64,000 nucleotides of DNA from Sphingobacterium faecale (GTDB lineage Bacteria > Bacteroidota > Bacteroidia > Sphingobacteriales > Sphingobacteriaceae): contig NZ_JAERTY010000010.1 of the NCBI RefSeq assembly GCF_016746095.1, positions 62,001 to 126,000 of the forward strand. Reading direction: 5' to 3'. The stretch's first letter is position 1. Each line of letters begins with the position of its first letter. The position numbers and the translations under genes are program-made. Shown here piece by piece: positions 9,831 to 18,471 of the stretch. The notes under the pieces are model-generated. The model ran no database searches, was not told the origin of the DNA, and saw nothing but the letters and a program-made list of their open reading frames with translations.

Positions 9831-11003
9831 ATGAAAAAAGATCAGTCCCGAATAATCAGAGAACAAGCACCACGTTCTGCGACAAGAGAGCACTCGGTAC
9901 CATTGTACCTGACCTCTAGCTTTATTTTTGATAACGCAGAACAGGGACGAGCTATTTTTGCTGATGAAGAAGAAGGGATGATCTATTCGCGTTATGCTAA
10001 CCCCAATACCTCTGAATTTATAAACAGGGTGTGTGCATTAGAATCTGCTGAAGCGGGATTAGCTTTTTCTTCGGGTATGGCTGCTGTATTTGCATCCTTT
10101 GCAGCTTTTGTTGAAAATGGAGATCATATCGTGTCTAGCCGAGCCATTTTTGGTTCTACACACCAGCTCTTAACCCAGCTACTTCCTCGCTGGGGAGTAA
10201 CCACCACCTATGTCAATAGCGCAAAGATATCAGAATGGGAGAATGCCATACAAGACAACACAAAAATTATTTTTCTAGAATCTCCCTCCAATCCTGGACT
10301 CGAATTATATGATCTCGAAAAGCTTGGTCAATTAAAGAAAAAGTATCCTAATATTATCTTTTCTATTGACAACTGCTTTGCCACGCCCTATCTTCAGAAA
10401 CCTCTACCATATGGCTTTGACTTATCTATACATTCCGCCACAAAATACATGGACGGCCAAGGTCGCGTTTTAGGCGGCGTCATTGCAGGTAATAAATCAT
10501 TGATGACCAAGCTCATGTTCTTTATCCGTCATACCGGTCCTGCGATGTCACCTTTCAACGCTTGGACACTTTCCAAAAGCTTAGAGACTCTTGGCCTGCG
10601 AATGGATCGACATTGCTCGAATGCGTTGGCCATTGCAAAAGCGTTGGAAAAGCATCCAGAAATAATCAGTGTACGCTACCCCCATCTTCCCTCTCACCCT
10701 CAATATAAATTGGCGAAAAAGCAAATGAAAGCAGGGGGAGGTATTGTGACATTGGAAGTAAGAGGAGGACAAGAACGTGCGTTCCAGTTTATCGATGCCT
10801 TAAAAATGATTCTTTACACATCTAATTTGGGTGATTCCAGGACTATTGCAACGCACCCTGGATCCACAACGCACTCCAAATTAACGAACGATGAGAAAGC
10901 GAGCCTAGGTATTAGACCAGGTACTATAAGGCTTTCTGTTGGATTAGAAGATCTCGAAGATATCCTTGAAGATATTTTACAGGCACTAGAAGTGACAAAA
11001 TAG
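9831..11003 (+). CDS. metZ: Cys/Met metabolism PLP enzyme, probable O-succinylhomoserine sulfhydrylase
   Basis: A 390-aa fold-type I PLP enzyme of the cystathionine gamma-synthase family. The ATG at 9831 (MKKDQSRIIREQ) is preferred to the open frame from 9759, which overlaps the preceding terminator. Features are SVPLYLTSSFIFDNAEQ, YSRYANPNT, FSSGMAAVFASF (PLP phosphate contact), and DLSIHSATKYMDGQGRVLGG with the PLP-binding Lys. The C-terminus has THPGSTTHSKL and GIRPGTIRLSVGLED. Members make homocysteine from O-succinyl- or O-acetyl-homoserine plus sulfide, or act as cystathionine synthases or lyases. The GMIYSRYANP and ATKYMDGQGR pattern favours the MetZ type, but substrate specificity cannot be fixed by eye. 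No other methionine gene is adjacent. Confidence 0.85.
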   Translation: MKKDQSRIIREQAPRSATREHSVPLYLTSSFIFDNAEQGRAIFADEEEGMIYSRYANPNTSEFINRVCALESAEAGLAFSSGMAAVFASFAAFVENGDHIVSSRAIFGSTHQLLTQLLPRWGVTTTYVNSAKISEWENAIQDNTKIIFLESPSNPGLELYDLEKLGQLKKKYPNIIFSIDNCFATPYLQKPLPYGFDLSIHSATKYMDGQGRVLGGVIAGNKSLMTKLMFFIRHTGPAMSPFNAWTLSKSLETLGLRMDRHCSNALAIAKALEKHPEIISVRYPHLPSHPQYKLAKKQMKAGGGIVTLEVRGGQERAFQFIDALKMILYTSNLGDSRTIATHPGSTTHSKLTNDEKASLGIRPGTIRLSVGLEDLEDILEDILQALEVTK

Positions 11004-11046
11004 GAAGAGGAACACCATCCATCTGTATAGTGTCCCTCTTCCTACA
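11002..11046. terminator. Hairpin between converging metZ-like and lipoprotein genes
   Basis: AGGAAGAGGAACAC (11002-11015) pairs with GTGTCCCTCTTCCT (11030-11043) with one G-U. The stem follows the stop directly; the T-tract is poor (CTACATTTT), so this is a moderate terminator call. Confidence 0.6.
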
Positions 11047-11058
11047 TTTTAAATATGT

Positions 11059-11634
11059 TTAGTCAGCTTGTTTTGAAAAGTTAAAAACAAGGTGTCCTCT
11101 GGCACCATTATCCAAAGGAATAGGCATTTTTAATACCAAAGACTGTTGATCTGCGAAAGACAACCCCAATGCATAACCATTCTTTACATTTGCGGCTTTA
11201 TCTCCTGCATATAGTTTTTTAAACTGAAACTCGGGCTCACCACCCATTTTTCCTGGATCATAGATAGACCAAACAATAGTACGCACAGCACCATTCGCAC
11301 ACAGCTTACCTGATGAATTAAATGTGATACTTCCCGTCTGATTTCTAAAACTTCCAGCAGGCAAATTCCATACGCTACCTATAAAACACTCCACCGGAGC
11401 TTCATCAAAAATATTCTTGATCGTATAGGATTCAGGTATATCTTGACGGGTCACAGAATTTAACACCCACGTTCCTTTTACACCCGCACGCCATTGTGAA
11501 GCAGAAGGACCTGTTACTGATGTTGAGGAGGAACCACTATTGGTACCGGACGCTCCTTTTTTTTGAGCTCCACAGGATGTTACCAACATTATCACTGTAA
11601 AAAGTGACAGTAGGGAAAGAATACGTTTACGCAT
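11059..11634 (-). CDS. Lipocalin-like secreted lipoprotein
   Basis: A 191-aa protein started at the ATG at 11634 (MRKRILSLLSLF), because it opens a lipoprotein signal with lipobox LVTSC near residue 19; the upstream in-frame extension to 11742 has no homology-like content. A Ser/Gly/Thr-rich linker follows, then a compact domain with GVKGTWVLNSV, GSVWNLPAGSFRNQTGSITF and FQFKKLYAGDKA. The GTWVLNSV and CFIGSVWNL pattern is typical of the lipocalin-like lipoproteins of Bacteroidota. The ligand is unknown. It faces the metZ-like gene across a hairpin and is divergent from the small membrane protein at 11703. Confidence 0.7.
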   Translation of the reverse strand: MRKRILSLLSLFTVIMLVTSCGAQKKGASGTNSGSSSTSVTGPSASQWRAGVKGTWVLNSVTRQDIPESYTIKNIFDEAPVECFIGSVWNLPAGSFRNQTGSITFNSSGKLCANGAVRTIVWSIYDPGKMGGEPEFQFKKLYAGDKAANVKNGYALGLSFADQQSLVLKMPIPLDNGARGHLVFNFSKQAD

Positions 11635-11661
11635 AATATAATTATTAAATAATCTATGATG

Positions 11662-11669
11662 TATATTTG
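11662..11669 (+). promoter_or_regulatory. -7 box for the small membrane protein gene
   Basis: TATATTTG matches TAnnTTTG; the predicted start is near 11676, 27 nt before the ATG at 11703. No matching -33 box was found. Confidence 0.4.
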
Positions 11670-11702
11670 CAAAGATATAAAACATTGATATCTTAATTAG
11701 CG

Positions 11703-12014
11703 ATGGCATCCAAAAATCATACCATAAGTAGAATTGTAGCAAAAACTTTAATACGTTTGCTTGTTATTATTTTAGCCTTTTCCATTTATTTATATTTTGC
11801 AAAAGGAGATCAATTAGCCTCAACAATACATTTTGAAAACATCTGGTCTTTGGTTTTCCCTATAGTCTTGTTCTTAATTGTGTTTACACTGATGTTCTTA
11901 AGCTTAAAGCACAAGTTTATTCACTCGGATATTAATTGGCTCTTCTCTCTTTCTTGTATTTTCTTCATAGTTTATCTTATTCTACTATATTCTAGGATTT
12001 ACCCCCTAATATAA
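11703..12014 (+). CDS. Small membrane protein of unknown function
   Basis: A 103-aa hydrophobic protein with three predicted membrane segments (about 15-33, 46-68 and 78-98) and a basic N-terminus. No recognisable motif or family. It precedes the YbhN-like gene by 46 bp on the same strand and is probably transcribed from the -7 box at 11662. It is accepted as real because of the promoter, the ATG and the clean membrane-protein profile, but it could be lineage-specific. Confidence 0.6.
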   Translation: MASKNHTISRIVAKTLIRLLVIILAFSIYLYFAKGDQLASTIHFENIWSLVFPIVLFLIVFTLMFLSLKHKFIHSDINWLFSLSCIFFIVYLILLYSRIYPLI

Positions 12015-12060
12015 TGGATTTGATAATGTAATTTTGTAGGCTACGAAAAGTAAGATTAGC

Positions 12061-12993
12061 ATGAAGAACAAAACAACACTAAATGTTGTAAAAAATATTT
12101 TCAAAGTAATTGTCACATTTGGCGCACTATACTGGGTTGCACATAAAATCGATTTTAAAGATCTAAAAAACGCACTGGTTGACTGCAATTGGGGTTTTCT
12201 CTTTTTAGCTCTATGTACCTATACGTTATCAATACTGATTGCTTCTTCCAGATTAAACTCTTTTTTCAAAGCTATCCAGCTAAAGCTCAGCGAGCGCTAC
12301 AACCTAAGGCTATACCAATTGGGATTACTGTACAACTTCTTTCTCCCTGGTGGTATCGGCGGCGATGGTTATAAGATATACTTCTTAAAAAAAAACCACA
12401 ACGTATCAGGTAGAAAGATTCTAAGCGCCGTTTTCTTTGACCGACTTAGTGGATTGTGGGCACTCGCTATTATTATATGTGCACTCGTTATATTCATGCC
12501 GAGATTGGCCATTCCTAATACACTTCCAATTTCAGTGGCCGTTATCGGCACAGCCTCCTATTATTTCTTTTTACATCTTTTGTTCCGTAGCTTTTCCAAG
12601 AAATTCATCAGCACACATATCAAGGCCTTAGCCGTGCAGAGTTTTCAGGTTATCACCGCAATACTGATTTTATACTCGCTCAACTTCGACGAAAAATTCT
12701 CCCCTTACCTGCTCATCTTTCTCGTATCCTCCTTGGTTGCCATCGTTCCTTCGATCGGAGGAGGCGTAGGATTGCGGGAGCTAGTGATGATATATGGTGC
12801 AAATTATTTCCAGATTGACGAACATACCGCAGTTCTGGTCAGCCTGTTTTTTTATATAATTTCTCTTTTAGTGGCATGCTCTGGTATATACTACATATTT
12901 AGACCACAACGATTAGGGGCTGACCGTTTACCATCCGTGGCAGAGGTTGAAAAAGAAATCGATAAAGAAACTTTAGACGAAAACAATTTATAA
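12061..12993 (+). CDS. Lysylphosphatidylglycerol-synthase-TM / flippase-like membrane protein (YbhN family)
   Basis: A 310-aa integral membrane protein with about eight hydrophobic segments. The family signatures are seen: GLLYNFFLPGGIGGDGYKIYFL near residue 80-105 (written as LLYNFFLPGGIGGDGYK), FFDRLSGLWAL, and SIGGGVGLRELVMIYGA near 235-250. This is the membrane half of MprF-type lipid flippases found alone (UPF0104/YbhN), thought to move or sense lipids, with substrate unknown. The stop codon TAATG overlaps the start of the downstream SDR gene by one base, so the two are translationally coupled. A paralogous protein of the same superfamily is at 18455. Confidence 0.8.
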   Translation: MKNKTTLNVVKNIFKVIVTFGALYWVAHKIDFKDLKNALVDCNWGFLFLALCTYTLSILIASSRLNSFFKAIQLKLSERYNLRLYQLGLLYNFFLPGGIGGDGYKIYFLKKNHNVSGRKILSAVFFDRLSGLWALAIIICALVIFMPRLAIPNTLPISVAVIGTASYYFFLHLLFRSFSKKFISTHIKALAVQSFQVITAILILYSLNFDEKFSPYLLIFLVSSLVAIVPSIGGGVGLRELVMIYGANYFQIDEHTAVLVSLFFYIISLLVACSGIYYIFRPQRLGADRLPSVAEVEKEIDKETLDENNL

Positions 12994-13703
12994 TGGCAAA
13001 TATTATTATTACAGGGGCAAGTAGCGGTATCGGCTTTGAAGCGGTACTGGATCTCACCGCCAATAAAGAAAACAATGTAATTGCACTGGCTAGATCAGCA
13101 GACAAGTTGCGAAAACTACATGAAATAGCATCTTCATTAAACCATGACGGTGGCAAACTCTATCCTGCCCAATTTGACATTGTGTATGATAACTATACAG
13201 AATCCCTAGTCCCCTTCATTACTTCTAAATTTGACAAGGTGGATATCTTGATAAATAATGCCGGCGCATTAATCAACAAACCTTTTTTAGAAACCTCAAC
13301 TGAAGACTTTGCACAAATGCTACAAAGCAACCTGTTAGGACATGTCAACATAATCAAACACATAGTACCTTTAATGACAGAAGGCGGCCATATCGTCAAT
13401 ATCAGTAGCATGGGAGGGTTTCAAGGATCGTCCAAGTTCCCCGGCTTAAGTGCATATTCCTGCAGTAAAGGTGCCCTTGCAGTTTTAACCGAGTGTCTTG
13501 CTGAAGAATTCAAAGATAGAGGCATAAAAGTCAATTGCCTAGCACTTGGCTCTTCTCAAACCGAAATGTTCGAGTCAGCTTTCCCAGGAATGCAAGCAGG
13601 CACACTAGCATTCGAGATGGGACGATACATTGCCGAATTTGCTCAAAATGGTGCTAAATACTATAACGGAAAAGTATTGCCTGTAGCTAATACAACTCCA
13701 TAA
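12993..13703 (+). CDS. Short-chain dehydrogenase/reductase
   Basis: A 236-aa classical SDR. The N-terminal Rossmann motif is TGASSGIG (residues 6-13), the NNAG block is at about residue 84-90 (ILINNAGALINKPF), the catalytic Ser lies in VNISSMGG and the Tyr-Lys pair in YSCSKGA. The substrate is unknown. The ATG overlaps the stop of the YbhN-like gene, so it belongs to that operon, and a bidirectional terminator follows. Confidence 0.9.
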   Translation: MANIIITGASSGIGFEAVLDLTANKENNVIALARSADKLRKLHEIASSLNHDGGKLYPAQFDIVYDNYTESLVPFITSKFDKVDILINNAGALINKPFLETSTEDFAQMLQSNLLGHVNIIKHIVPLMTEGGHIVNISSMGGFQGSSKFPGLSAYSCSKGALAVLTECLAEEFKDRGIKVNCLALGSSQTEMFESAFPGMQAGTLAFEMGRYIAEFAQNGAKYYNGKVLPVANTTP

Positions 13704-13734
13704 AAATAAAGAGCATTCCTGCTCTTTATTTTTT
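13703..13734. terminator. Bidirectional terminator
   Basis: AATAAAGAGC (13705-13714) and GCTCTTTATT (13721-13730) form a stem with A- and T-runs on both sides, between two converging genes. Confidence 0.85.
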
Positions 13735-15097
13735 ACAATCCTTTTATCCAGCCTGCAATATCCTTCAAAAGCAGAGTGCTTATCGTCTCTTCTATCTGAG
13801 CATACTCTGCGACCTGCCCGGTTTTAGCCTGTTGAAACAAGTGATTCAACCCTTCGTACTTTTTCAATACATTCTTCCTGTTCTTAGGCAAGAGATCAAA
13901 TAGACTTTTCAGATTGACATCAGCCGGCACCTGAACATCCAATGAGCCAAATGCGGCAAAAACCGGCACTGTGATCTTTGGAAGATACTGCTCTGGTTCG
14001 ATACGAACAAAATAACGGTAGGCAGGGGCCAACATCGTCATCAATTCAGTCTGTAATTCCGTACTCCCATTATTTTCAATCACACCTCCAACGTTCTCCA
14101 TCAATGCCCTATAGGCCTCAGCCGTAGTTAGGTCACTTTTTATAATCGCAAAATTCTTGCTATTAATCCGCTTCGCAATCTCAAGATTAGCCTCACTCAT
14201 GCCACCGCTTTTACCGATAGCGTACAGTTGTTCCACCATCAGTCTATCAATTGAAATAGCAGGCCCCGCCAAAGAGACAATAAAAGACAAATCGGACAGT
14301 CCCTGACCTGCCAATAACTCTGCTATCAATCCGCCCTCGCTATGACCAATAATTCCCAGCTTCTGTGGATCCACCTGCTTTTGTTTCTTTAGGAACTCCA
14401 ATGCTGCCATAGCATCTTTACTGAAATCTTCAATTGTACTCGTTTCAAATACTCCGCCACTCAATCCCACCCCTCGGTCATCATAACGCAAAACCACAAT
14501 ACCTTGGTTCGTCAAATAATCGGACAGCACCTTAAAAACCTGGTGCCCAAAAAGCTCCTCATTTCTATTCTGCGCACCAGATCCCGTTAATAAAATGACG
14601 GCAGGATAACGACCAGACTTCCTAGGGTAAGACATTGTACCAGCCAAAGTAATCTTATCATAATCATTCCTAAAACTAACATCTATCGTATCATAACCAT
14701 AAGGGGGCTGCGGGGTCTGCGGTCTAATTAAAGGCTTCAGATCCATATCAGTTCCTGTCCGTCGAGCCAAAAGTAGGGGAAGTTTTACGCCGGCCTGCAT
14801 AAATGTAGCCTTTATCGTACTATCACCAAATAAAACACCAGATATTCGTATCCCACCTTGCAACTGAACAAAAATAGAATCTGCACGAAAACCCACTTTC
14901 CCTGGTATACCATGAACGCCTTGCTTTGGGCTGTCCGCCTCGACCATCCATTGCCCTTGAGTTAGTTTCAACTTCAAGACAAAAGGTAGGCTTGCGCTTC
15001 CATAACTTAAATTTCCTTGCCACCTGCCTTCATAGTCTTGTGAAAAACATAGGCAGGATTGTATCATGATAAAGAATAATAAAATACAAATACGCAT
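13733..15097 (-). CDS. Exported alpha/beta hydrolase
   Basis: A 454-aa protein. The ATG at 15097 (MRICILLFFIMIQSCLCFSQ) is used because the codon at 15100 is TTG; it opens a signal peptide. An N-terminal beta-rich domain of about 110 aa (YEGRWQGNLSYG, FVLKLKLTQGQW) precedes an alpha/beta-hydrolase domain with PAVILLTGSGAQNRNE, VLRYDDRGVGLSGG, the nucleophile elbow GHSEGG near residue 250, an acid (FGSLDVQVP) and a His (GLNHLFQQA). The substrate is unknown; the arrangement is common in Bacteroidota peptidase/esterase-like proteins. It starts 3 bp after the membrane-protein gene upstream and is the last gene of the DUF2089-led operon. Confidence 0.88.
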   Translation of the reverse strand: MRICILLFFIMIQSCLCFSQDYEGRWQGNLSYGSASLPFVLKLKLTQGQWMVEADSPKQGVHGIPGKVGFRADSIFVQLQGGIRISGVLFGDSTIKATFMQAGVKLPLLLARRTGTDMDLKPLIRPQTPQPPYGYDTIDVSFRNDYDKITLAGTMSYPRKSGRYPAVILLTGSGAQNRNEELFGHQVFKVLSDYLTNQGIVVLRYDDRGVGLSGGVFETSTIEDFSKDAMAALEFLKKQKQVDPQKLGIIGHSEGGLIAELLAGQGLSDLSFIVSLAGPAISIDRLMVEQLYAIGKSGGMSEANLEIAKRINSKNFAIIKSDLTTAEAYRALMENVGGVIENNGSTELQTELMTMLAPAYRYFVRIEPEQYLPKITVPVFAAFGSLDVQVPADVNLKSLFDLLPKNRKNVLKKYEGLNHLFQQAKTGQVAEYAQIEETISTLLLKDIAGWIKGL

Positions 15098-15100
15098 CAA

Positions 15101-15685
15101 TTAGATATATAAATTAAGAAACTGTAATAGCGTGTTTAATAAGAGGACCAAAAGAACGATTATAACCGTATCTCCTCCTTTCTTACTATTCATTGCAATT
15201 TTCATTCCCATTGTCAAAAGAATAAAGAAAACAATCAGACAACCAATCGAAAAGAAACCAAAAATGAGCATTAAAATGATCTTATCCAGCGGAATCTTAC
15301 TAGGATCATCGATGTGATCTAATACCATAAATTCGATTGATTTCAAAAAATCAGCTACGACAGGTATACTACTTACCAATAGCAATACATACATACCGAA
15401 GTGGGCAATCAGTACCGTGTTCAGCACATCGACAAATCGCGTCCGACTAAACCGTATAAGTGCAAAAAAATACAACAATAGCGTATTAGCTATTATGGTA
15501 AACCCTAAGTTATACAAGGAAGAATACCATTCTTTAGGCTTCACATGTACCAGTTTCAAGGACCCTAGCATCAATGTATCACTATAGTTGGTCAACACAA
15601 CTGCAAAGGCAAAACCTATGAATCCGATCAGGAGCAATTTCTTTTCGGAACTATCTACAAAGGGGTTGAATGTCACATTAGCCAT
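15101..15685 (-). CDS. Yip1-like multi-span membrane protein, function unknown
   Basis: A 194-aa protein with five hydrophobic segments (about 17-35, 60-80, 88-110, 137-162 and 175-192), similar in layout to YIP1-family proteins. No catalytic motif. It overlaps the upstream PH-like gene by 8 bp and abuts the hydrolase gene, so the four genes are very probably co-transcribed. Confidence 0.65.
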   Translation of the reverse strand: MANVTFNPFVDSSEKKLLLIGFIGFAFAVVLTNYSDTLMLGSLKLVHVKPKEWYSSLYNLGFTIIANTLLLYFFALIRFSRTRFVDVLNTVLIAHFGMYVLLLVSSIPVVADFLKSIEFMVLDHIDDPSKIPLDKIILMLIFGFFSIGCLIVFFILLTMGMKIAMNSKKGGDTVIIVLLVLLLNTLLQFLNLYI

Positions 15686-16154
15686 TTTCTCTTATTTTAG
15701 TAATAAACTGTTTAATTTCCTCGGGATGTTGTGTGCCTACGAGGATCTTCTTTCCATTTTTAAATTCAAGCTGCACCCCATGTTTACCTTTGCTGGTATA
15801 CGCTGTCCCACCACTTCCAAGTCGATACCCCCATCCACCGAATTCGTACAGCGAGTATTTACGGATATATACTTCTTGAACGTCTTTCCAAGCCCAACGC
15901 TTTCGCCACGCAAAGGGTAAAAATGTAATTTCGATCCCCTCGGCATCTACAGTCGTCCATAACTTTGCAAAGGAAAAATAAATGATTAACACCAAGATTA
16001 TCAACAAACCAAAATCAAAGGTTAGGCCGCCTATTTCCTTATGTCCACGATAAACATCTATCACAGGAATCAACAAAAACAAAGACAACAGAGCTATAAT
16101 CCATATCTTTGCAAAACCCTGCTTCTCCAAGTAAATATTAGAATTATTTTTCAT
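15678..16154 (-). CDS. Membrane protein with PH-like (DUF304-type) domain
   Basis: A 158-aa protein from the ATG at 16154 (MKNNSNIYLEKQG); another ATG four codons upstream overlaps the preceding gene more deeply. Two membrane segments (about 14-32 and 43-60) are followed by a cytosolic domain with WTTVDAEGIEITFLPF, WAWKDVQEVYIRKYS and GVQLEFKNGKKILVGTQHPEE, the pattern of bacterial PH-like domains. Its role is unknown. It overlaps both neighbours, indicating a tight operon. Confidence 0.7.
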   Translation of the reverse strand: MKNNSNIYLEKQGFAKIWIIALLSLFLLIPVIDVYRGHKEIGGLTFDFGLLIILVLIIYFSFAKLWTTVDAEGIEITFLPFAWRKRWAWKDVQEVYIRKYSLYEFGGWGYRLGSGGTAYTSKGKHGVQLEFKNGKKILVGTQHPEEIKQFITKIRENG

Positions 16155-16416
16155 GTTGTAAATCATTTACTTTAGCGATTAAATCATCTAATCTATTGCG
16201 GACTGTCGGATAACTTTTCCCGAGCTTAGAAGCCATATCTTTAATACTTCCCGAACTCAATAAAAATTCTAACACAAATTCTTGTTCCTCGAGATTAAGC
16301 TGCATATACACAGGCAACCGATACACTCCCGAAACCTCTGTACCACAGTTACCACAATTAAGCTTGGCTACTTGTAATTTTTCGTCACAACTGGGACACC
16401 TCACAGGTAATTTCAT
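16144..16416 (-). CDS. DUF2089 family zinc-ribbon/HTH regulator
   Basis: A 90-aa protein. The N-terminus has a zinc ribbon (RCPSCDEKL and NCGNCGTE, four Cys); the C-terminal half is an HTH (FLLSSGSIKDMASKLGKSY, PTVRNRLDDLI). This matches DUF2089 from end to end. It is the first gene of a four-gene minus-strand operon with a PH-like membrane protein, a Yip1-like membrane protein and a hydrolase, and may regulate it. The target DNA is unknown. Confidence 0.85.
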   Translation of the reverse strand: MKLPVRCPSCDEKLQVAKLNCGNCGTEVSGVYRLPVYMQLNLEEQEFVLEFLLSSGSIKDMASKLGKSYPTVRNRLDDLIAKVNDLQHEK

Positions 16417-16557
16417 ATCAACAAATCAAATAAAATCCTAAACATTAATAGCTAATATATAAATATTATTAAATACAATATAAACATTATTAAACAAAAC
16501 AATAAATTTATTAACAAAAATAAACAAATGATTATAAGCTCAAGATTGTTCAATTGT

Positions 16558-16589
16558 ATTGCATATACGCGGTAATTTCTCTAAGTTTG
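16558..16589 (+). promoter_or_regulatory. Promoter of plsC
   Basis: TTG (16559-16561), then 20 bp, then TAAGTTTG (16582-16589) fits the Bacteroidota -33/-7 consensus. The start would lie near 16596, about 10 nt before the ATG at 16607, which excludes the longer TTG-started frame at 16559. Confidence 0.65.
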
Positions 16590-16606
16590 CTGCATTATTT
16601 TTTTGT

Positions 16607-17344
16607 ATGAGAAGATTTTTTGGATACCTTCTGACTCCTATTTTTTATATCTGTTTTGCAGTTGCACTTTTAGTTTTCCACCCGATTCAATGGTTATGCC
16701 TAAAATTGGGCGGCTATACAGCTCATAAGCGGAGTGTAGATATCCTTAACTTCTTTCTCACTTCTTGTAATTACACACTATTCAATTCGGTACAGTTTAC
16801 CGGACATGAGCAACTACCTATTGGGGTTCCGATTATATTTGTAGCCAATCATCAAAGTATGTTTGATATCCCTGCTATAATATACCATCTAAGGAAACAT
16901 CATGCTAAGTTCATTTCAAAGATAGAGCTTGCTCATGCTGGAATTCCAAGTATATCCTTTAATTTGCTACATGGAGGGGCTGCTAATATCGATCGCAAAG
17001 ATCCTAAACAATCTATAGCGGAGATATTAACATTGGCCAATAATATGAAACAAAAAAATTGGTCTGCTGTCATATTTCCGGAGGGAACACGAACTAAAAC
17101 CGGGAAAATGAAAAGTTTCTCGGTTGGCGGTATTGCAACCCTATTAAAGAAAAACCCAAATGCCCTCGTCGTCCCTATAGCTATAAACGGTTCTTATCAA
17201 ATGGTGCGACATGGCATGTTCCCTCTGAGACCTTTCACTAAAATGACCTGGGAGGTACTCCCCCCCATAAACAAGCAAGGACTAAGCGTCGAAGAGATCG
17301 TAAATCAAGCAGAAGACCTGATCAGATCAAAAGTAGAACATTAA
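16607..17344 (+). CDS. plsC: 1-acyl-sn-glycerol-3-phosphate acyltransferase (PlsC-like)
   Basis: A 245-aa membrane-associated enzyme that acylates lysophosphatidic acid to phosphatidic acid in phospholipid synthesis. One N-terminal membrane helix (TPIFYICFAVALLVF) is followed by the catalytic NHQSMFD (HX4D), the glycerol-phosphate-binding FPEGTRTKTGK and VVPIAINGSY. The ATG at 16607 is preferred to the upstream TTG because the promoter -7 box lies between them. It converges on the GT2 gene with a 4-bp overlap. Confidence 0.92.
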   Translation: MRRFFGYLLTPIFYICFAVALLVFHPIQWLCLKLGGYTAHKRSVDILNFFLTSCNYTLFNSVQFTGHEQLPIGVPIIFVANHQSMFDIPAIIYHLRKHHAKFISKIELAHAGIPSISFNLLHGGAANIDRKDPKQSIAEILTLANNMKQKNWSAVIFPEGTRTKTGKMKSFSVGGIATLLKKNPNALVVPIAINGSYQMVRHGMFPLRPFTKMTWEVLPPINKQGLSVEEIVNQAEDLIRSKVEH

Positions 17345-18471
17345 TTGACCTGTCTGCCCTTCCAATCATATTTACCTGTATTCCCAGCTATACCGATATA
17401 CACCATATAAAAGCTATGAACCACAGATAGAATCGGTACATATTTTAATAACTCTTTCCTGCCCATAAAGGAAGCAATCGGTACCATAAAAAAGAATTCT
17501 ACTATTATCTTTAATCCAAAAGCAGTCAAAAGAAGCCAGTTAAACTCGGGCATGCGAATAAAAAATGCAAGCAGAGAAACCAAAAGAGCCAGATTAAATA
17601 GCCAAATACTCACGCCCAGAGCGACTACCTTCTTATTCTTATACTTCGTACTCTTAGAGGCCCATCGTTTGCGCTGGCTGATAAACGATTTCAGATCAGG
17701 CTTAGCATCGGTATACACGATAGCCTCCTTTGACTTGCAGAAACCAATTTTATTAGCATGTTTCTCTGCTACTTTATGCAGGAAAAGTTCATCATCACCT
17801 GATGCTAGATTATCAATACCTCTAAATCCCCCCATTTCAAAAAAAACAGATTTTCGATAAGCTAGATTCGCTCCGTTACAGGTCGTAGGAGAACGAAGGC
17901 CGATCCCAGCAGCCCCCAAGCCAATGAGATACATAAACTCTAACGTCTGCAACTCTTCGAAATGACTTTTTTCTTCCGAATACAATACCGGAGAAGAAAC
18001 TAAATAGCTATCGTTAGCTTCGAAATACTGCATTATTGTCTGGAGCCAATTCTCTCCCATCCTGCAGTCCGCATCCGTAGTTACTATAATACTCCCACTA
18101 GCCATTTCAATGGCTTTAGTAATCGCATATTTTTTATAAGAATTGAGTTTATCACCTACCGATAGCTGTAGCAACTTCACTCCTTTATCGGCATACGACC
18201 GTACGATATCCGCAGTTTTATCGGTCGAGTGGTCGTCAACAATAATAAGTTCCAGCTTCTCTTTAGGAAAATTTTGACGTAATATACACTCGATTGTACG
18301 TGCAATATTATCCTCTTCATTACGCGCCGCGATGAGCACCGAAACAGTTTCGGATATAGAATCGGCTGATTTAAAATAAGGTATATTCATCCATCCCTTA
18401 CGCATGTAAAAGACTAAAAACACATATATTGCGGCACAAGAAATTAAGGAAAAATTAAGAATTACTATCAC
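17341..18471 (-). CDS. Membrane glycosyltransferase family 2
   Basis: A 376-aa processive-type GT2. The start is GTG at 18471, needed to keep the N-terminal membrane helix (LNFSLISCAAIYVFLVFYM). The GT-A domain carries SVLIAARNEEDNIARTI, IIVDDHSTDKT (nucleotide-sugar Asp pair), TTDADC (metal-binding DxD-like) and QRKRWASK (Q/RxRW). Three more hydrophobic segments follow at the C-terminus (about 275-300, 305-325 and 345-365). The sugar and acceptor are unknown. It overlaps the flippase-like gene by 17 bp; together they suggest an envelope-lipid glycosylation and translocation pair. Confidence 0.88.
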   Translation of the reverse strand: MIVILNFSLISCAAIYVFLVFYMRKGWMNIPYFKSADSISETVSVLIAARNEEDNIARTIECILRQNFPKEKLELIIVDDHSTDKTADIVRSYADKGVKLLQLSVGDKLNSYKKYAITKAIEMASGSIIVTTDADCRMGENWLQTIMQYFEANDSYLVSSPVLYSEEKSHFEELQTLEFMYLIGLGAAGIGLRSPTTCNGANLAYRKSVFFEMGGFRGIDNLASGDDELFLHKVAEKHANKIGFCKSKEAIVYTDAKPDLKSFISQRKRWASKSTKYKNKKVVALGVSIWLFNLALLVSLLAFFIRMPEFNWLLLTAFGLKIIVEFFFMVPIASFMGRKELLKYVPILSVVHSFYMVYIGIAGNTGKYDWKGRQVN

